A DNA stretch of 64,000 nt from Tillus elongatus. Taxonomy: Eukaryota > Arthropoda > Insecta > Coleoptera > Cleridae. Location of the stretch: assembly GCA_964006375.1 (NCBI GenBank), contig OZ023269.1, forward strand, positions 125,282,223 to 125,346,222, given 5' to 3'. The translations under genes and the position numbers were made by a program. How positions within the stretch are numbered: position 1 is the first letter of the stretch; the number at the start of each line of letters is the position of its first letter. Below the pieces are notes generated by a model that did no database searches, was not told the DNA's origin, and was given only the letters and a program-made list of their open reading frames with translations. Below, one piece after another: positions 1-9,150 of this stretch.

Positions 1-2
1 AG

Positions 3-179
3 AAACCATGGGAAGGGCCATACTTGGTGACTAAGAAAATTAACGACCTAGTCTACAGAATCCAGCTGTCTCCAAGAACTAAACCCAAAGTTGTTCACAT
101 AGAGAGGTTGAGTCCCTATCGGGGCAACGAACCCCCAAGTTGGCGGCCGGTAAATACTGTTCGGGACGAACAGTCTTAA
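3..179 (+). pseudogene. Ty3/Gypsy Pol: integrase C-terminus (partial)
   Basis: The frame enters from the left edge of the window and runs 58 codons to a TAA at 177-179. It reads as the C-terminal tail of a Ty3/Gypsy integrase. The signature is a W-E-G-P-Y-L-V segment near the start, then I-N-D-L-V-Y-R-I-Q, then V-V-H-I-E-R-L-S-P-Y-R-G, the usual chromo-like/GPY-F end of Gypsy integrases. This end of the enzyme helps bind element ends and target chromatin; the catalytic core lies outside the window. No stop or frameshift is seen in the visible part. A polypurine tract and an LTR follow immediately, as expected for the 3' end of a Gypsy element, so the reading is firm although it rests on only 58 residues. 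Whether the complete element is intact cannot be judged from here. Confidence 0.88.
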
Positions 180-191
180 GGAGGGGGGCAG
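178..191 (+). other. Polypurine tract of Gypsy element
   Basis: An A/G-rich run (AAGGAGGGGGGCAG) starts inside the Pol stop codon and ends at the first base of the LTR. It is the expected plus-strand primer site for reverse transcription. The stop codon therefore abuts the tract, with no spacer gene such as env between Pol and the LTR. Confidence 0.8.
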
Positions 192-420
192 TGTTACAAA
201 GCACTTCAATAGACGTAGGTGCGGTGTTGCCACATCTCCAGAATTTCCCCAACATCTGGGAATTTTTGCACAATCTGGCAACACCGCCTCCCCACCCCCC
301 TGGGGGTGCCTGGGGTGACCCCCCTCAGGCGAAGTCTCAACCCTCTAGGACCAGAAATAACGAAGTTACCAACTTGTACCCCGTCGGAACGGATAACTGA
401 GGTCTGCACATTCCGAACAC

Positions 421-563
421 CCTGTATATACACCCTGTATACGTAGACAACCCTTACACCCTGTATACGCAGAGAGATCTTATAGTTCGAGAAACACCTC
501 TTGTGTGACATAGGAGTGGTGACCACATTTGGATCATCCTGTATATACATCCCCCTGTATACA
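421..563 (+). repeat. Five short CCTGTATA repeats in LTR U3
   Basis: CCTGTATATAC or CCTGTATAC(G/A)C occurs at 421, 433, 459, 539 and 553. Short U3 repeats upstream of a retrotransposon TATA box are often enhancer units. That role is inferred; the sequence shows only the repetition. Confidence 0.6.
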
Positions 564-586
564 CACGGGACCGATCTGTATTCACA

Positions 587-668
587 GAACCTTCTAGTAA
601 AAGAAGGTCCTGGAACGTTCTGGAATGGAATGCTCTAGAAAGGAGGGGAAGGTACGGCGAGTATATAA
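587..668 (+). promoter_or_regulatory. LTR promoter: heat-shock-element-like arrays and TATA box
   Basis: A TATA box (TATATAAAA, within 661-670) is preceded by two arrays of inverted GAA units. At 613-625 the sequence reads GAA-2-TTC-2-GAA, a perfect three-unit heat-shock element. At 587-594 it reads GAA-2-TTC. The three-unit array ends about 36 bp upstream of the TATA box. The spacing rule for HSF binding (alternating GAA/TTC every 5 bp) is established; heat activation of this LTR is inferred. Confidence 0.6.
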
Positions 669-875
669 AAGCGGAAGCAAGCCAGCCCGAGTTAGTTGAG
701 TTCAGTAAGAGAATGTGGTAGTGACTTGAAGAAGCAGTGTAAAGTGTTAAGAGAGTAGTGACTGTAGTACCAGATTAGTGACTTTTGTTGAGAGTAGTAA
801 TTGTAAGGCCAGTAAATGAAGTGTTTTGTGAGAGAGACATTCTAGAAATTTTATTGTATCCATATTTAGAGTGTA

Positions 876-881
876 AATAAA
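876..881 (+). terminator. LTR polyadenylation signal AATAAA
   Basis: AATAAA sits near the 3' end of the LTR, downstream of the TATA box, in the position expected for the end of the R region. Confidence 0.6.
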
Positions 882-933
882 GTTGTTTTGTTAAAATTAA
901 AAGTCTCACTTATCCAGAACCCGGAGAAAACGT

Positions 934-937
<4 letters not shown>

Positions 938-1011
<74 letters not shown>
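938..1011. repeat. (TA)n microsatellite
   Basis: Pure TA dinucleotide tract of about 74 bp between the Gypsy LTR end and a Penelope-like end. Confidence 0.95.
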
Positions 1012-1013
<2 letters not shown>

Positions 1014-1017
1014 TTTG

Positions 1018-1500
1018 GAATGTTGCACTACACTGTAATCACTTTTAAATATATACTTTATTTGTTTGCTATACTTTTTGTGATTTATTATTGGTTTGCT
1101 TGGACTGCAGTTTCGAACCGTCCCGGTTCATCATCAGCACGCTACTGACTGTGATCGCTCCTATGTGGTCTACGTCTGAGATTGTACGTGGCGCTTGCGC
1201 ATTGAGCTTCTGTTGGTCGGTTTACTGTTCTCTGATTGGTTGTGCCTTCGGACTGCGTCGTGTGTATCTGTCTCCTGTCTTGATCACTGTGGTTTGATAA
1301 TTTGTCTATTTGTATGGCCTTTATTAAGTTTTGTTTAAATGTTTGTACTTGGATTTGTTCTGACATTAACTGTTTCTTATTGTTTGTTTGTTGAATGTAG
1401 TATTGTTCCCAGATTTCTATTTTTTTTTGTGACCACAATATACTTTTATAGGTATAAATTTTTTCATGGGGTACCATACTGTCCCTTGTTGGAAAGACTA
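1018..1500 (-). mobile_element. Penelope-like element terminal region (probable)
   Basis: On the reverse strand an open frame (1142-1477) runs into a hammerhead-like motif (1097-1142) and then non-coding DNA up to the (TA)n tract. The frame has no catalytic motif I can name. Its middle (residues about 50-60) could be the tail of a GIY-YIG/RT polyprotein. The assignment rests mainly on the hammerhead-like motif, which is known from the pseudo-LTRs of Penelope-like elements. The region ends where piggyBac sequence begins (about 1505). Another retroelement with a hammerhead, such as a retrozyme, would be an alternative. Confidence 0.4.
1097..1142 (-). ncRNA. Hammerhead-ribozyme-like motif
   Basis: Read on the reverse strand: CTGATGA (1131-1137), then a 6-bp stem GAACCG/CGGTTC closing a 3-base loop, then GAAA (1111-1114), C-TGCA-G, and a GTC cleavage triplet (1103-1105). 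Bases flanking the core (GCGTG and CAAGC) form 4 of 5 possible stem I pairs. This is the order of a minimal type I hammerhead with a very short stem III. One unpaired base separates CTGATGA from stem II, which departs from the textbook fold. Activity is therefore unproven. Confidence 0.5.
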
Positions 1501-1504
1501 CTGA

Positions 1505-1774
1505 TCGACTTCACAAGATCTTGGCTTCCCCTTCGTAAGTCAGAGTATGAGTAGAAAAAGGTTTGAAGATATTCTTCAAAATATTAACGTCAACGATAAC
1601 AGTGCCATTCCAACAAACAACAGAGATAAATTATATAAGATAAGACCTCTTATAGAAACTCCAAATGAACAATTTAAGAAATTGTATAATGGAACACGAG
1701 AGTTTTCAATTGATGAATCAATGATATTATTCAAGGGGCGCTTATTGATAAAACAATATAATCCGAAGAAACCG
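1505..1774 (+). pseudogene. piggyBac transposase, N-terminal half of DDE domain (fragment)
   Basis: Read in the frame of the ATG at 1547, the translation gives F-V-S-Q-S-M-S-R-K-R-F-E-D-I-L, then D-K-L-Y-K-I-R-P-L, then S-I-D-E-S-M-I-L-F-K-G-R, ending K-Q-Y-N-P-K-K-P. This is the characteristic run of piggyBac transposases through the first catalytic aspartate (the D of S-I-D-E-S-M). piggyBac enzymes cut and paste at TTAA by a DDD/E mechanism. The 5' part of the gene is missing; upstream sequence belongs to another element. The frame is broken after codon P by an insertion (1775-2001) flanked by 12-bp direct repeats, and resumes at 2002. Confidence 0.85.
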
Positions 1775-2013
1775 CTATGTGAAAACTGGAACCTGTGATC
1801 AGCACTAATAAGTACACTGGGAGAACACCCAAATCACCACAACACATATTTCAGAGACCTTACGATCGTTTCGTTGACAATGTCAACATCTTCAGAGAAA
1901 ATAATTTTCTTCCTCCGAAGATGTTGACATTGTCAACGAAACGATCGTAAGGTTTCTGAAATATGTGTTGTGGTGATTTGGGTGTTCTCCAAGTGTACTT
2001 ACCGAAGAAACCG
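1763..2013. mobile_element. Palindromic insertion in piggyBac with 12-bp direct repeats
   Basis: The 227-bp segment 1775-2001 is flanked by CCGAAGAAACCG (1763-1774 and 2002-2013). Removing it and one repeat restores the piggyBac frame. Within it, 1809-1893 and 1917-2001 are 85-base inverted arms that differ at only two positions, around a 23-base loop. The arms begin TAAGTACACT. A 34-base non-palindromic lead (1775-1808) precedes the left arm. A foldback MITE is one reading; insertion of a snap-back product is another. The 12-bp duplication is longer than for Tc1/mariner, hAT or Harbinger elements. Confidence 0.85.
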
Positions 2014-2300
2014 ATAAAACGAGGGTATAAATTGTGGTGTAAAGCAGATCAAAAAAGGTTATATTAAAAAGTTCGATGTTTGCCAAGGAAAATATGGAGA
2101 AATAAAAGAAAAGTATGCAGGATTGGCTTAGAAGAAAGGGTAGTCCTATGCCCAGTTGAGGAAGAATGGGAAAAAACAAAATACTTTGTTTGGATCATTA
2201 TTTTACTTCGGTAAAATTACTCGAAAAATTAAAGATAGAGAATTGCTTAGCCTGTCAATTTTCAAACACTGGTATAGGCTATTCCCAAGCAACATTTAAA
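2002..2300 (+). pseudogene. piggyBac transposase, middle fragment
   Basis: After the palindromic insertion the translation continues I-K-R-G-Y-K-L-W-C-K-A-D-Q-K, then, after a 1-base shift, G-Y-I-K-K-F-D-V-C-Q-G-K-Y-G-E. Further on, in another frame, it reads L-D-H-Y-F-T-S-V-K-L-L-E-K-L-K, which matches the second catalytic-aspartate region of piggyBac (usually F-D-N-F-F). At least two frameshifts and stops are present, so it is inactive. Similarity fades near 2300, where about 2 kb of unrelated sequence intervenes before the C-terminal fragment at 4299. Confidence 0.78.
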
Positions 2301-4298
2301 GTCAAATTGACGTAAAATCGCCCTACCAATAGGTCGGCGACCAAATCACCACAGGCCATTTTCAAGTAAAATTTAAGTGTATATTACCAAGGTGTGGAAT
2401 AAAGTCAAAGTAATATGGAAGTCGATAATAGTAGATAATCCAGCAAGGCGTTTCGACCAAGGCGTTTTAGTTATATTAAGGGCATTTTCATTCAACATTG
2501 GGCCAATGGACGTAATATATTGGTAAATATGTGCTACGCTTTACTTGAATCTGACATCTAGGCGCCGAGTGCCGTGACGTTCTTAACAAACAACTACGCA
2601 TGTGACATTATCGGGTTCTGCAGGATCTGTGGTTATGTATATATAAACAAACAGTAGAGTAATAGATATATTGTCCATCTTTGTCAAAAAATGACATCTT
2701 GAATGATCAAAGAACTTACTTCAAATATTTGCAACAATGATAAAGGTGATTCGTACTGTATAAAGACAAAACCCACTGCGGTTATGTTTTTTCTGTTAAC
2801 ATGATGATACTTCGATAAATATGGAGCGCCCGTATAAAAGATAAAATTAGTGAAAATAAAAAATTATTCAAAATTCTTAAAATTCTGATTTTGGAGAATT
2901 GGTGATGTAAACAACACAAAACTATCTTGTCGTCATGGTATACAATCATTATCTGTTTTTATCGAACTAAAATTTGATTACACTATATTTAACAAAAAAT
3001 TATTTTTTATTTTCCAATACAATCAAGATGGATACCGCAAAATTAATTTAATATGGCTGCCCTTCTAACATTATTGACCTGAAAGTTTATTTTGCCCTAT
3101 TTTTTACCTATAAGACACAATTCCTAATGACTGGGCAAACTAACCAAACTTTGAAGGCATTTTGTCCTATTATGGGAATTTCAACTATATGGTAAACGAA
3201 TTTTGTTTGAATTTATTAGAAATGAAACATTTTCGTGTATAGAAATATATATTACTTATATCCGTGCACAGCCGAGAGACATATAGGAATGATTATACAG
3301 CGCTTTTGGTCTTTGATTCCATAATATATAGACATTAATAGAAAATAGGAACAAAATAAAATAAGTAAATAAACATAAACATGACAGCTGATCGTGTTGC
3401 CACTGTTTCACTCCATTTGGCATGAAAATGGATGAATATTGAAGAGGGAAACGTGCTGATTTGATGTAAGCCACTTTGAATGATCAGCGTCTATCACTAT
3501 TTTTCTGTGTGCATTCTTTACTACTCTATAATAGTTTGTAGTATGTCTGTAAACTTTTATTGGTTTCAAAGGGGCATTGTAACACTATATTTGTTACTGG
3601 TGCACACACATTAACAACAAGAATAAACTTTTATTGATGAAGTTTATCAACTGACACACCTTTAAGATTCACAAATGTATTTCACTGCTGTACACTTTGA
3701 ACTTTGAGGACAATTTTTATTTCAAGTCAGATTTTATGGGTATTTTCAACTTGAAGGTAGGCAATTTGACTTGGAAGACCATTTCTGCAGTAATTATGAC
3801 TTTATAGCCGATCAGAAAGCAATTTTAGGTTAGCTCAGTGCCTAAAATATTTCCTGTGCTGTATTGCAATGAAATTGGTAATATATATGTAAGATGGACT
3901 TCATAAGAAGACCTCCAATTTACTATACCACAGAGACATATTGCAGGTTAATATTAGGTAATAAATTACCTTAAAGTAGGTATTTCAGGTATCTGGGCTT
4001 AGTAGTCGATTTAGGGCACACTTCGACCTAAAAATTACCAACTCTGGAATTGAAACACAAAAGTATATTTTATGAGTAAAATTAAACAAATTTTTTCCCA
4101 ATTTAGTTACTTGTAACTTAATGACTTTGAAGTAATTTTAATAGTCAAAAATAAGCTAGTTCGGAGCCGCATTTCCAAATTTGTAGTCATTATGACAATT
4201 AAGGCAACATTTTGGTTAATTATTACTAAATTACAACTTGGTTAGGTTATTTGGACTCGAGTGCTGGTTAGCATGCCTTAATTTGTTGCTTGGGTTAT
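2300..4298. other. Unassigned DNA splitting the piggyBac gene
   Basis: About 2 kb separates two piggyBac segments that are only some 35 residues apart in family members. I see no transposase, reverse transcriptase, tandem array or clear terminal inverted repeat here. The longest frames are short, low-complexity and unconvincing. It is probably one or more old insertions, but the identity is unknown. Confidence 0.5.
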
Positions 4299-4895
4299 AA
4301 ATGGATGGACAATAAGCCTATATATAAAGCTTCCAACTATCGTGGAAATTAAACAAGTACTGTGAAAAGGAGAGATAACACAGGGGAAAAAGACATCAAA
4401 TCTCCATTTGCAATACGAGATTACAACAGAATTAAGGAGGAGTTGATCTTGCAGATCAGCTATGAACATATTATGTGGTAAATAGGCGCACAAAAAAAAC
4501 GATGGCACCGATTGCTGTGCGGGCTACTGGATATAGCGTTTGTAAATGCATATATTTTGTATTGTGATGTCAGTAGAGAAAAAGCTACTTTATTGGATTT
4601 TAGGAGACAAGTCACTCAAGGACTTATGACTTTAGGACAGCCATCGAAAACGCGATCTTCTTTAGGACCTAATTATAACAATAGCTGTGTGAAAAGGAGA
4701 AAATACAATTGTAGTGTACCATCAGATGTACGTCTGTCAAATTTAGGAGCGCATTAGATTATTTTTGCAAGTAGGCGAGCAAGATGCGAAATTTGTTCTG
4801 CAAAATCTGTGCAAAATAATTCATACTGTGTAACGCTTGTGGCGTTTACTTATGCTGTACTGAAAGAAACAACTTTTTTTGGAATACAATGAGTT
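4299..4895 (+). pseudogene. piggyBac transposase, C-terminus with cysteine-rich domain (broken)
   Basis: The translation starts K-W-M-D-N-K-P-I-Y, the conserved piggyBac segment around the last catalytic residue. Then come T-V-K-R-R-D, a frame-shifted G-V-D-L-A-D-Q-L, W-H-R-L-L-C-G-L-L-D-I-A-F-V-N-A-Y-I-L-Y, L-L-D-F-R-R-Q-V-T-Q-G-L and Y-N-C-S-V-P-S-D-V-R-L-S-N-L-G. The open part is 4512-4757. After a stop, two further frames encode remnants of the C-terminal zinc-binding domain: C-E-I-C, then C-N-A-C-G-V-Y-L-C-C. The domain normally binds the transposon ends. Order and spacing fit the same gene as the fragments at 1505-2300. Several stops and shifts make it a pseudogene. Confidence 0.88.
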
Positions 4896-4899
4896 AGAT

Positions 4900-5164
4900 A
4901 AGTTAATTGTGGCTTTTCAAAACAAAGATATTATGTAACAGTACAAATAATATTGCAAATACAATTTTTTGACAACAGCATAGTTTTAGTGTTTTATTCC
5001 TGCTAGTACTTTTGGGGACTTGCCTATCACTTGTAAGGTACTGGCGATACTTTTGAGTCCCACATTTTTCATAAATGTTTTGTTTTTAACTAAAACTTAA
5101 CCTCATTATATATTTATTTTAACCATCTTTAATAAGTTTCAGCCAAAAAAAAAAAAACAGATTT
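4900..5164. other. Short unassigned spacer
   Basis: AT-rich DNA after the piggyBac C-terminus, ending in a 13-base poly-A run at about 5146. No feature recognised. Confidence 0.4.
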
Positions 5165-6440
5165 AAAAAAATCCGTCAACCCTTATTTTTGATGAATTTC
5201 GTTTGAAAAATGTTTCATCAATTGAATATATTTTCATACAAAAATTGTAAACAAATGTTTTCAAAGAAAATTCATTAAATTCATTTATAGGAGGATTCGC
5301 TATTAAAAGAACATTTTGTACAAGAAAATTCGCTAATAAAACTAAATTTAAAAAATTATTTAAAAAAACTGTTCCGATTTTCCTGGCCAAAGAACCATTT
5401 CAAGTTATTTACCCACCTACCAAAATATACTTTTCCACAAAAACTTTTTCGACGATATTTAACAATAGTTTCATGAAAATTTGCAAACAGTTTTTCAAGA
5501 AAATCCGTAAACATTTTTTTATAATAACTTATTAAAGATTCATCATTAGTTACCAAAATTTCACAACATCTAACAAAAAAATGATTTCTACGAAGCACAA
5601 AAACTTTCTGCGAGAACCAGCTAAATATATTTTACACGAAATTTGGCTAAAATAATACAAAAAATTCAAATTATATACCTAATCTGTAATTAAAATTGAA
5701 AATAAAATAATTTGTTTGCACGAAAATCAATTAAAACCTTACTTTAGACGAATTTCGTTTAAAAAATGTTCCATCAATTGAATAATTTCGTACAAAAATT
5801 CGCAATAAATGTTTCTTCAAAGAAAATTCATTAAACTCATTTATAGGAAAATTCGATATTATAAGAACATTTTGTACAAGAAAATTAGCTAATAGAAATA
5901 AATTAAATAAATTAAAAAATATTCAAAATCTGATCTAAATACAGAACTAGATACTTTTTCTGTGGCTTCACAGAGACAATTATTTTGCGTGTGGATGCAG
6001 TAAAAATTCAATCCGGTTGTAGGGAAGAAAACAACTTCTTCTGATGTCACAAATCTCTACGTCTATGTTAATTGTGGCACGGTTTTACCAAATAAGGGCA
6101 ACAACAGTTCCTATTAAACTTGAATTAAAAGTCCTAAAAGTGCTTATCTTTCAGTTTCAACAAAAAATCGCTAATAAAATATTGGAATTACACAGTCTGA
6201 TCTGATAACGTTAAAATTGAATCAAAGACGAAAAAAAGTAAAAAAAAAGAGAAATTCAGTCAGCGTGAGAGTTGAACCGGCGTCCCTTTGCTCATCAGCT
6301 ATGCATTTTACAATTGCACTACTGAGATTCTGGTATCACACTCTGCAATGAAAGGTAGATAACCGATAATGGTCATAAGTTATTTATTTGTAATATGTAA
6401 GGTACGAGAGAGCAAGAGGAGGGGCTACACCAACAAGCGT
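5165..6440 (-). repeat. tRNA-like-headed repeat, copy 1
   Basis: Reverse-strand copy of a repeat seen also at 15000-16130, 25470-26373, 32955-34055 and 63490-64000. Order on the reverse strand: a short leader, a tRNA-like segment (6267-6321), a body with the motif TGTGGCTTCACAGAGA, then AT-rich DNA. Part of the body occurs twice (about 5180-5345 and 5745-5935), separated by another segment. The 3' end in other copies carries the CTGGACGCAGCAAGTGCG end; here it is missing or decayed. It may be a long tRNA-derived SINE or a composite non-autonomous element. Confidence 0.6.
6267..6321 (-). repeat. tRNA-like pol III promoter boxes
   Basis: On the reverse strand TAGTGCAATTG (6321-6311) fits the box A consensus TRGYNNARNNG at every position, and GGTTCAACTCTC (6278-6267) fits box B apart from one terminal base. 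Box spacing is tRNA-like. It lies inside a repeat and does not form a clean cloverleaf, so I call it tRNA-derived and not a tRNA gene. Confidence 0.5.
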
Positions 6441-6487
6441 ATCCTCATAGCCACAGACAGCAAGGCAATCCTTATCTATGGCAAAAA
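6422..6487 (+). pseudogene. Possible LINE RNase H scrap
   Basis: A short frame reads T-N-K-R-I-L-I-A-T-D-S-K-A-I-L. The T-D-S-x-A-I pattern resembles the catalytic-aspartate strand of the RNase H domain of Jockey/R1-type LINEs. Twenty-two residues are too few to be sure. Confidence 0.2.
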
Positions 6488-6489
6488 TT

Positions 6490-7436
6490 ATGTATGTACT
6501 GTTTATAGAATTGCTTAATTATTTAGTTAAACAACGCCAAAATGATCCTTTCTTATAAGGCAGTTTTAAACGGTGTTACAATGTTATTTTCTTATCTCCC
6601 AGAAGAAATCAATCCGTTATTCTGCAAATTTACTACCGTAATGCACTTGCTCGCACAAAACTGTTTTCGACAGAGGCCATTGGTTTTACCACCATGAAAT
6701 TGCCTACGCCTAATAAACGACCAAGTATCTAATTAGTTAATAAACTTAAACTAATTAAATGATTTTATTGCTTGCAAAACAATACGAATCTCAAGCTTGA
6801 TCAACAAATATGTAACAATAAAAATATTAAAATCAAACGGTTAATAAATTTCCTGTATCATATAATAACTAGATGTATACAGGTGTCCAGAAATGGAACC
6901 ATCATACTTAAAGCAGACTGAGAATGTTGAACAAAAACAAAACAAAACAAAAAATGTCTAATGGACATACTCGTAGACCTAAAATTCTTACTATTGGAGT
7001 GACCAGAAAATAACTTTTATGTCTAGTTCTGAAAATTAATACAATAGTTATTTGCATTATTATTATTCTTATTATTCTTATTATATTTAAAGTTTAGATA
7101 AGCTACATTTTACTTTTGAAGGCACTATAAATCAGTATACTATTATTTTCTTCTTCCCTGTTTCTTGCTATGTCTTAAATGACGGTAGGCAGGTTAAGAA
7201 TTTCAGTGGGTGCCCTAATTTCGCTGTTTGCCCGTACAAAAATTGTACAAAAATTGTTAATCATCTCTCAAAGGTGCGTCTATACGACTCTATTATCGTG
7301 GGTTCAATACCACACTGTTTTGGTGCTTGGGGCTTCGATATTTCAATACATTTGAGAGGGTGTAGATTGTTTTTATTAAGTATCTTTTTCATCTACAGCC
7401 GATGCAGTGGTCAGGCTTGAGTTTAGAGCAATTCAT
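6490..7436. other. Unassigned AT-rich DNA
   Basis: No frame or repeat recognised. A decayed reverse-oriented TIR-MITE end may lie at 6633-6670. Confidence 0.4.
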
Positions 7437-8289
7437 ATACTCCACACTGAGGATCGCAGACTCATGGAGGGTTCTGTCTCCGTCGATCTCCAAAAAATAT
7501 TAGACTGGGGAAGTAGAAATCTTGTACAATTCAACCCCACCAAATATCAGTCTTGCTTTCTATCTCATAAGAGATACACCAGCCCTAGAACACAATGAAC
7601 AACCAAGTTATTCAAAGTAATGAGTCCTTTTCACTTGTTGGCATTTCTGTGGATCGAAATCTCAATTGGCACCAACATGTCACATCAATTGCAGAAGTGG
7701 CTGCTAAGAAATTAGGTTTCCTCTTCCGGGCTCGCAAATACTTTTCACCAGCTAATCTCTATACCTCATACACTTCACAAATAAGGCCAAACCTCGAATA
7801 TTGCTCCCACATCTGGGGTGCCGCTGCCGCTTCTACACTCGCTATCCTGGACTCCATTCAGAAGAGAGCTATACGTCTTGTCGGTGACCCTACCCTCACC
7901 CAAAGGCTGCCATCCCTTGCCCACCGACGTGCCTTTGCTGACCTCTCTCTCTTTTATAGATATCTGCACGGGCACTGCTCAGAGGAGCTTTCTTACATAG
8001 TTCCTCCACCTACTGCCCCCAACAGATCTACCAGGGGAACAGAGCGAATGCACCCTTTTACTGTCTAGATCACCAGACATAGAACATCTTGTTATGCCCG
8101 CTGTTTTGTCCCAAGGACTTCCAAGTTGTGGAATTCCTTATCGGCATATGTTTTCCTTCTCTTCCGAACCTCCAAACCTTTAAGTCTAGAATCAACAAGT
8201 TGCCTCTTTCCTCGTTGTCGACACCTATGGTACGATAGTATTTAGGCTGTAAGCCCTCGTGGTGTGTTGTTGAAATATAAAAAAAATGT
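7437..8289 (+). mobile_element. LINE family A, 5'-truncated copy
   Basis: This copy begins abruptly at the codons for E-D-R-R-L-M-E-G-S-V and runs to an A-rich tail after the shared 3' end (GGCTGTAAGCCCTCGTGG). Truncation at the 5' side is typical of LINE retrotransposition. The same 3' end occurs at 8769, 11314 and 29131. The family looks like the Jockey/CR1 group because of its C-terminal H-R-R and F-Y-R-Y-L sequence and its endonuclease (seen at 8769-9830). Confidence 0.85.
7595..8068 (+). pseudogene. LINE A reverse transcriptase, C-terminal region
   Basis: A 157-codon open frame encodes the post-palm/thumb region of a Jockey/CR1-type reverse transcriptase. Recognisable stretches are S-L-V-G-I-S-V-D-R-N-L-N-W-H-Q-H-V, L-E-Y-C-S-H-I-W-G-A, I-Q-K-R-A-I-R-L-V-G-D-P and L-A-H-R-R. 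A TAG at 8066-8068 interrupts the frame where the other copies read Q or another sense codon; downstream the reading continues I-T-R-H-R-T-S-C-Y-A-R-C-F-V-P-R-T-S-K-L-W-N-S-L. The catalytic palm with the Y-A-D-D motif is missing because the copy is 5'-truncated. A second short frame (7407-7598) covers the preceding residues in a shifted frame. It cannot be active. Confidence 0.85.
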
Positions 8290-8320
8290 ATGTAGTGGAA
8301 AGCTGAACATCGAATGAGCA

Positions 8321-8440
8321 AGATATGAAGATAGTAGAAGCTTTTAAAATGTGGACATGGAGGAAAAAGACAAATGACACTCTCCCGTCAAAAAGCCCTG
8401 AGAAGCCTGTGCGAGCAGACGTTACATAGAAAAGACAACG
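8321..8440 (+). pseudogene. LINE 3'-end scrap (RTE-like tail)
   Basis: The reading K-I-V-E-A-F-K-M-W-T-W-R-K-K matches the E-A-(F/L)-x-M-W-x-W-R segment near the end of many LINE proteins and the related piece at 9876-10205. Only about 15 residues are convincing. Confidence 0.35.
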
Positions 8441-8630
8441 GGCAAACACCTAACACACAATGAGATATACTCTACCACCAGAAACCAAGCGACGGAACTC
8501 TATGTAGCCGAACAGGAATTTCACTACACCAAGTAGGTTCCATAAGACGTGAGAGAAGAAAAATGTTTTGTGAAAGACCTTAAAAGACCGAAAAAAAAGC
8601 CGGAAAACTTTGGGTGTTTTGTTTTTGTAA

Positions 8631-8715
8631 GATCAGTCTATTTCCGCGACTATGGTCATTCCCCGACGCTAGGGAGCATCTTTACCTTGCTATTCTGAAC
8701 ATTTTGCCGAAGACC
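8631..8715 (-). repeat. Decayed SINE-1 tail fragment
   Basis: The stretch around TCTATTTCCGCGACTATGG followed by CCCCGACGCTAGGGAGCA matches the tail of the full SINE-1 copies (45452, 53889, 54566) with scattered changes. The tRNA-derived head is absent. Confidence 0.7.
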
Positions 8716-9150
8716 AATGGCAAAACTTGTTGGACATATTCTAAGTCGAGGTACATTTCTGAATAACGTTTTTTTTTTAATAAATAATTCAACAACACAC
8801 CACGAGGGCTTACAGCCTAAATACTATCGTACCGTGGGTGTCGACAAGGAGGAAAGAGGCAAACAACGAGGCAAAAAGTTCAGCCTTGCCCAGGGCGGTA
8901 GAAACATATTCATCCCCTGAAACAAGATGTGGGAACGTGTTCTTGCAGAAATTATTCCCAATAGATTTATCAAGAGTCCAGAAGGGTTTGCTGCCCTTGG
9001 AGCTTGAGAGGACTTTGTTTTTGATGTGGTTATTAAACTAGTTTTTTTGCCTAAGAAAGAATGCGGATATAGCGGTTTCTTGCGTCGTTAAATGCTTGAC
9101 GGTTTTCTTGACTGGGATTGTGTAGAAGCGTTTTGTGAGCTTTGACCTTT

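Larger units (their letters stand above)
192..937 (+). mobile_element. 3' LTR of Ty3/Gypsy retrotransposon (746 bp)
   Basis: The LTR starts TGTTAC and ends GTAACA, a perfect 6-bp inverted terminal pair with the canonical TG...CA ends. It directly follows Pol and the polypurine tract. Its U3 part holds five copies of a CCTGTATA motif (421, 433, 459, 539, 553), heat-shock-element-like arrays (587-625), and a TATA box at 661. AATAAA lies at 876-881, about 56 bp before the end. The right end runs straight into a (TA)n tract, so the target-site duplication cannot be read. The last 25 bases resemble the end of the solo LTR at 45328-46145, which suggests related families. Confidence 0.9.

Noticed and set aside
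140..550. Overlapping frames on both strands inside the Gypsy LTR
   Set aside because: They lie in LTR U3 after the Pol stop, with no domain; chance frames in a GC-richer stretch.
2030..2290. Reverse-strand membrane-like frame at 1892-2179
   Set aside because: It overlaps the palindrome and the forward piggyBac codons; its hydrophobicity reflects AT-rich antisense sequence.
7775..8000. Alternative frames over the LINE A thumb region on both strands
   Set aside because: They shadow the true LINE frame 7595-8068, whose motifs are recognisable.
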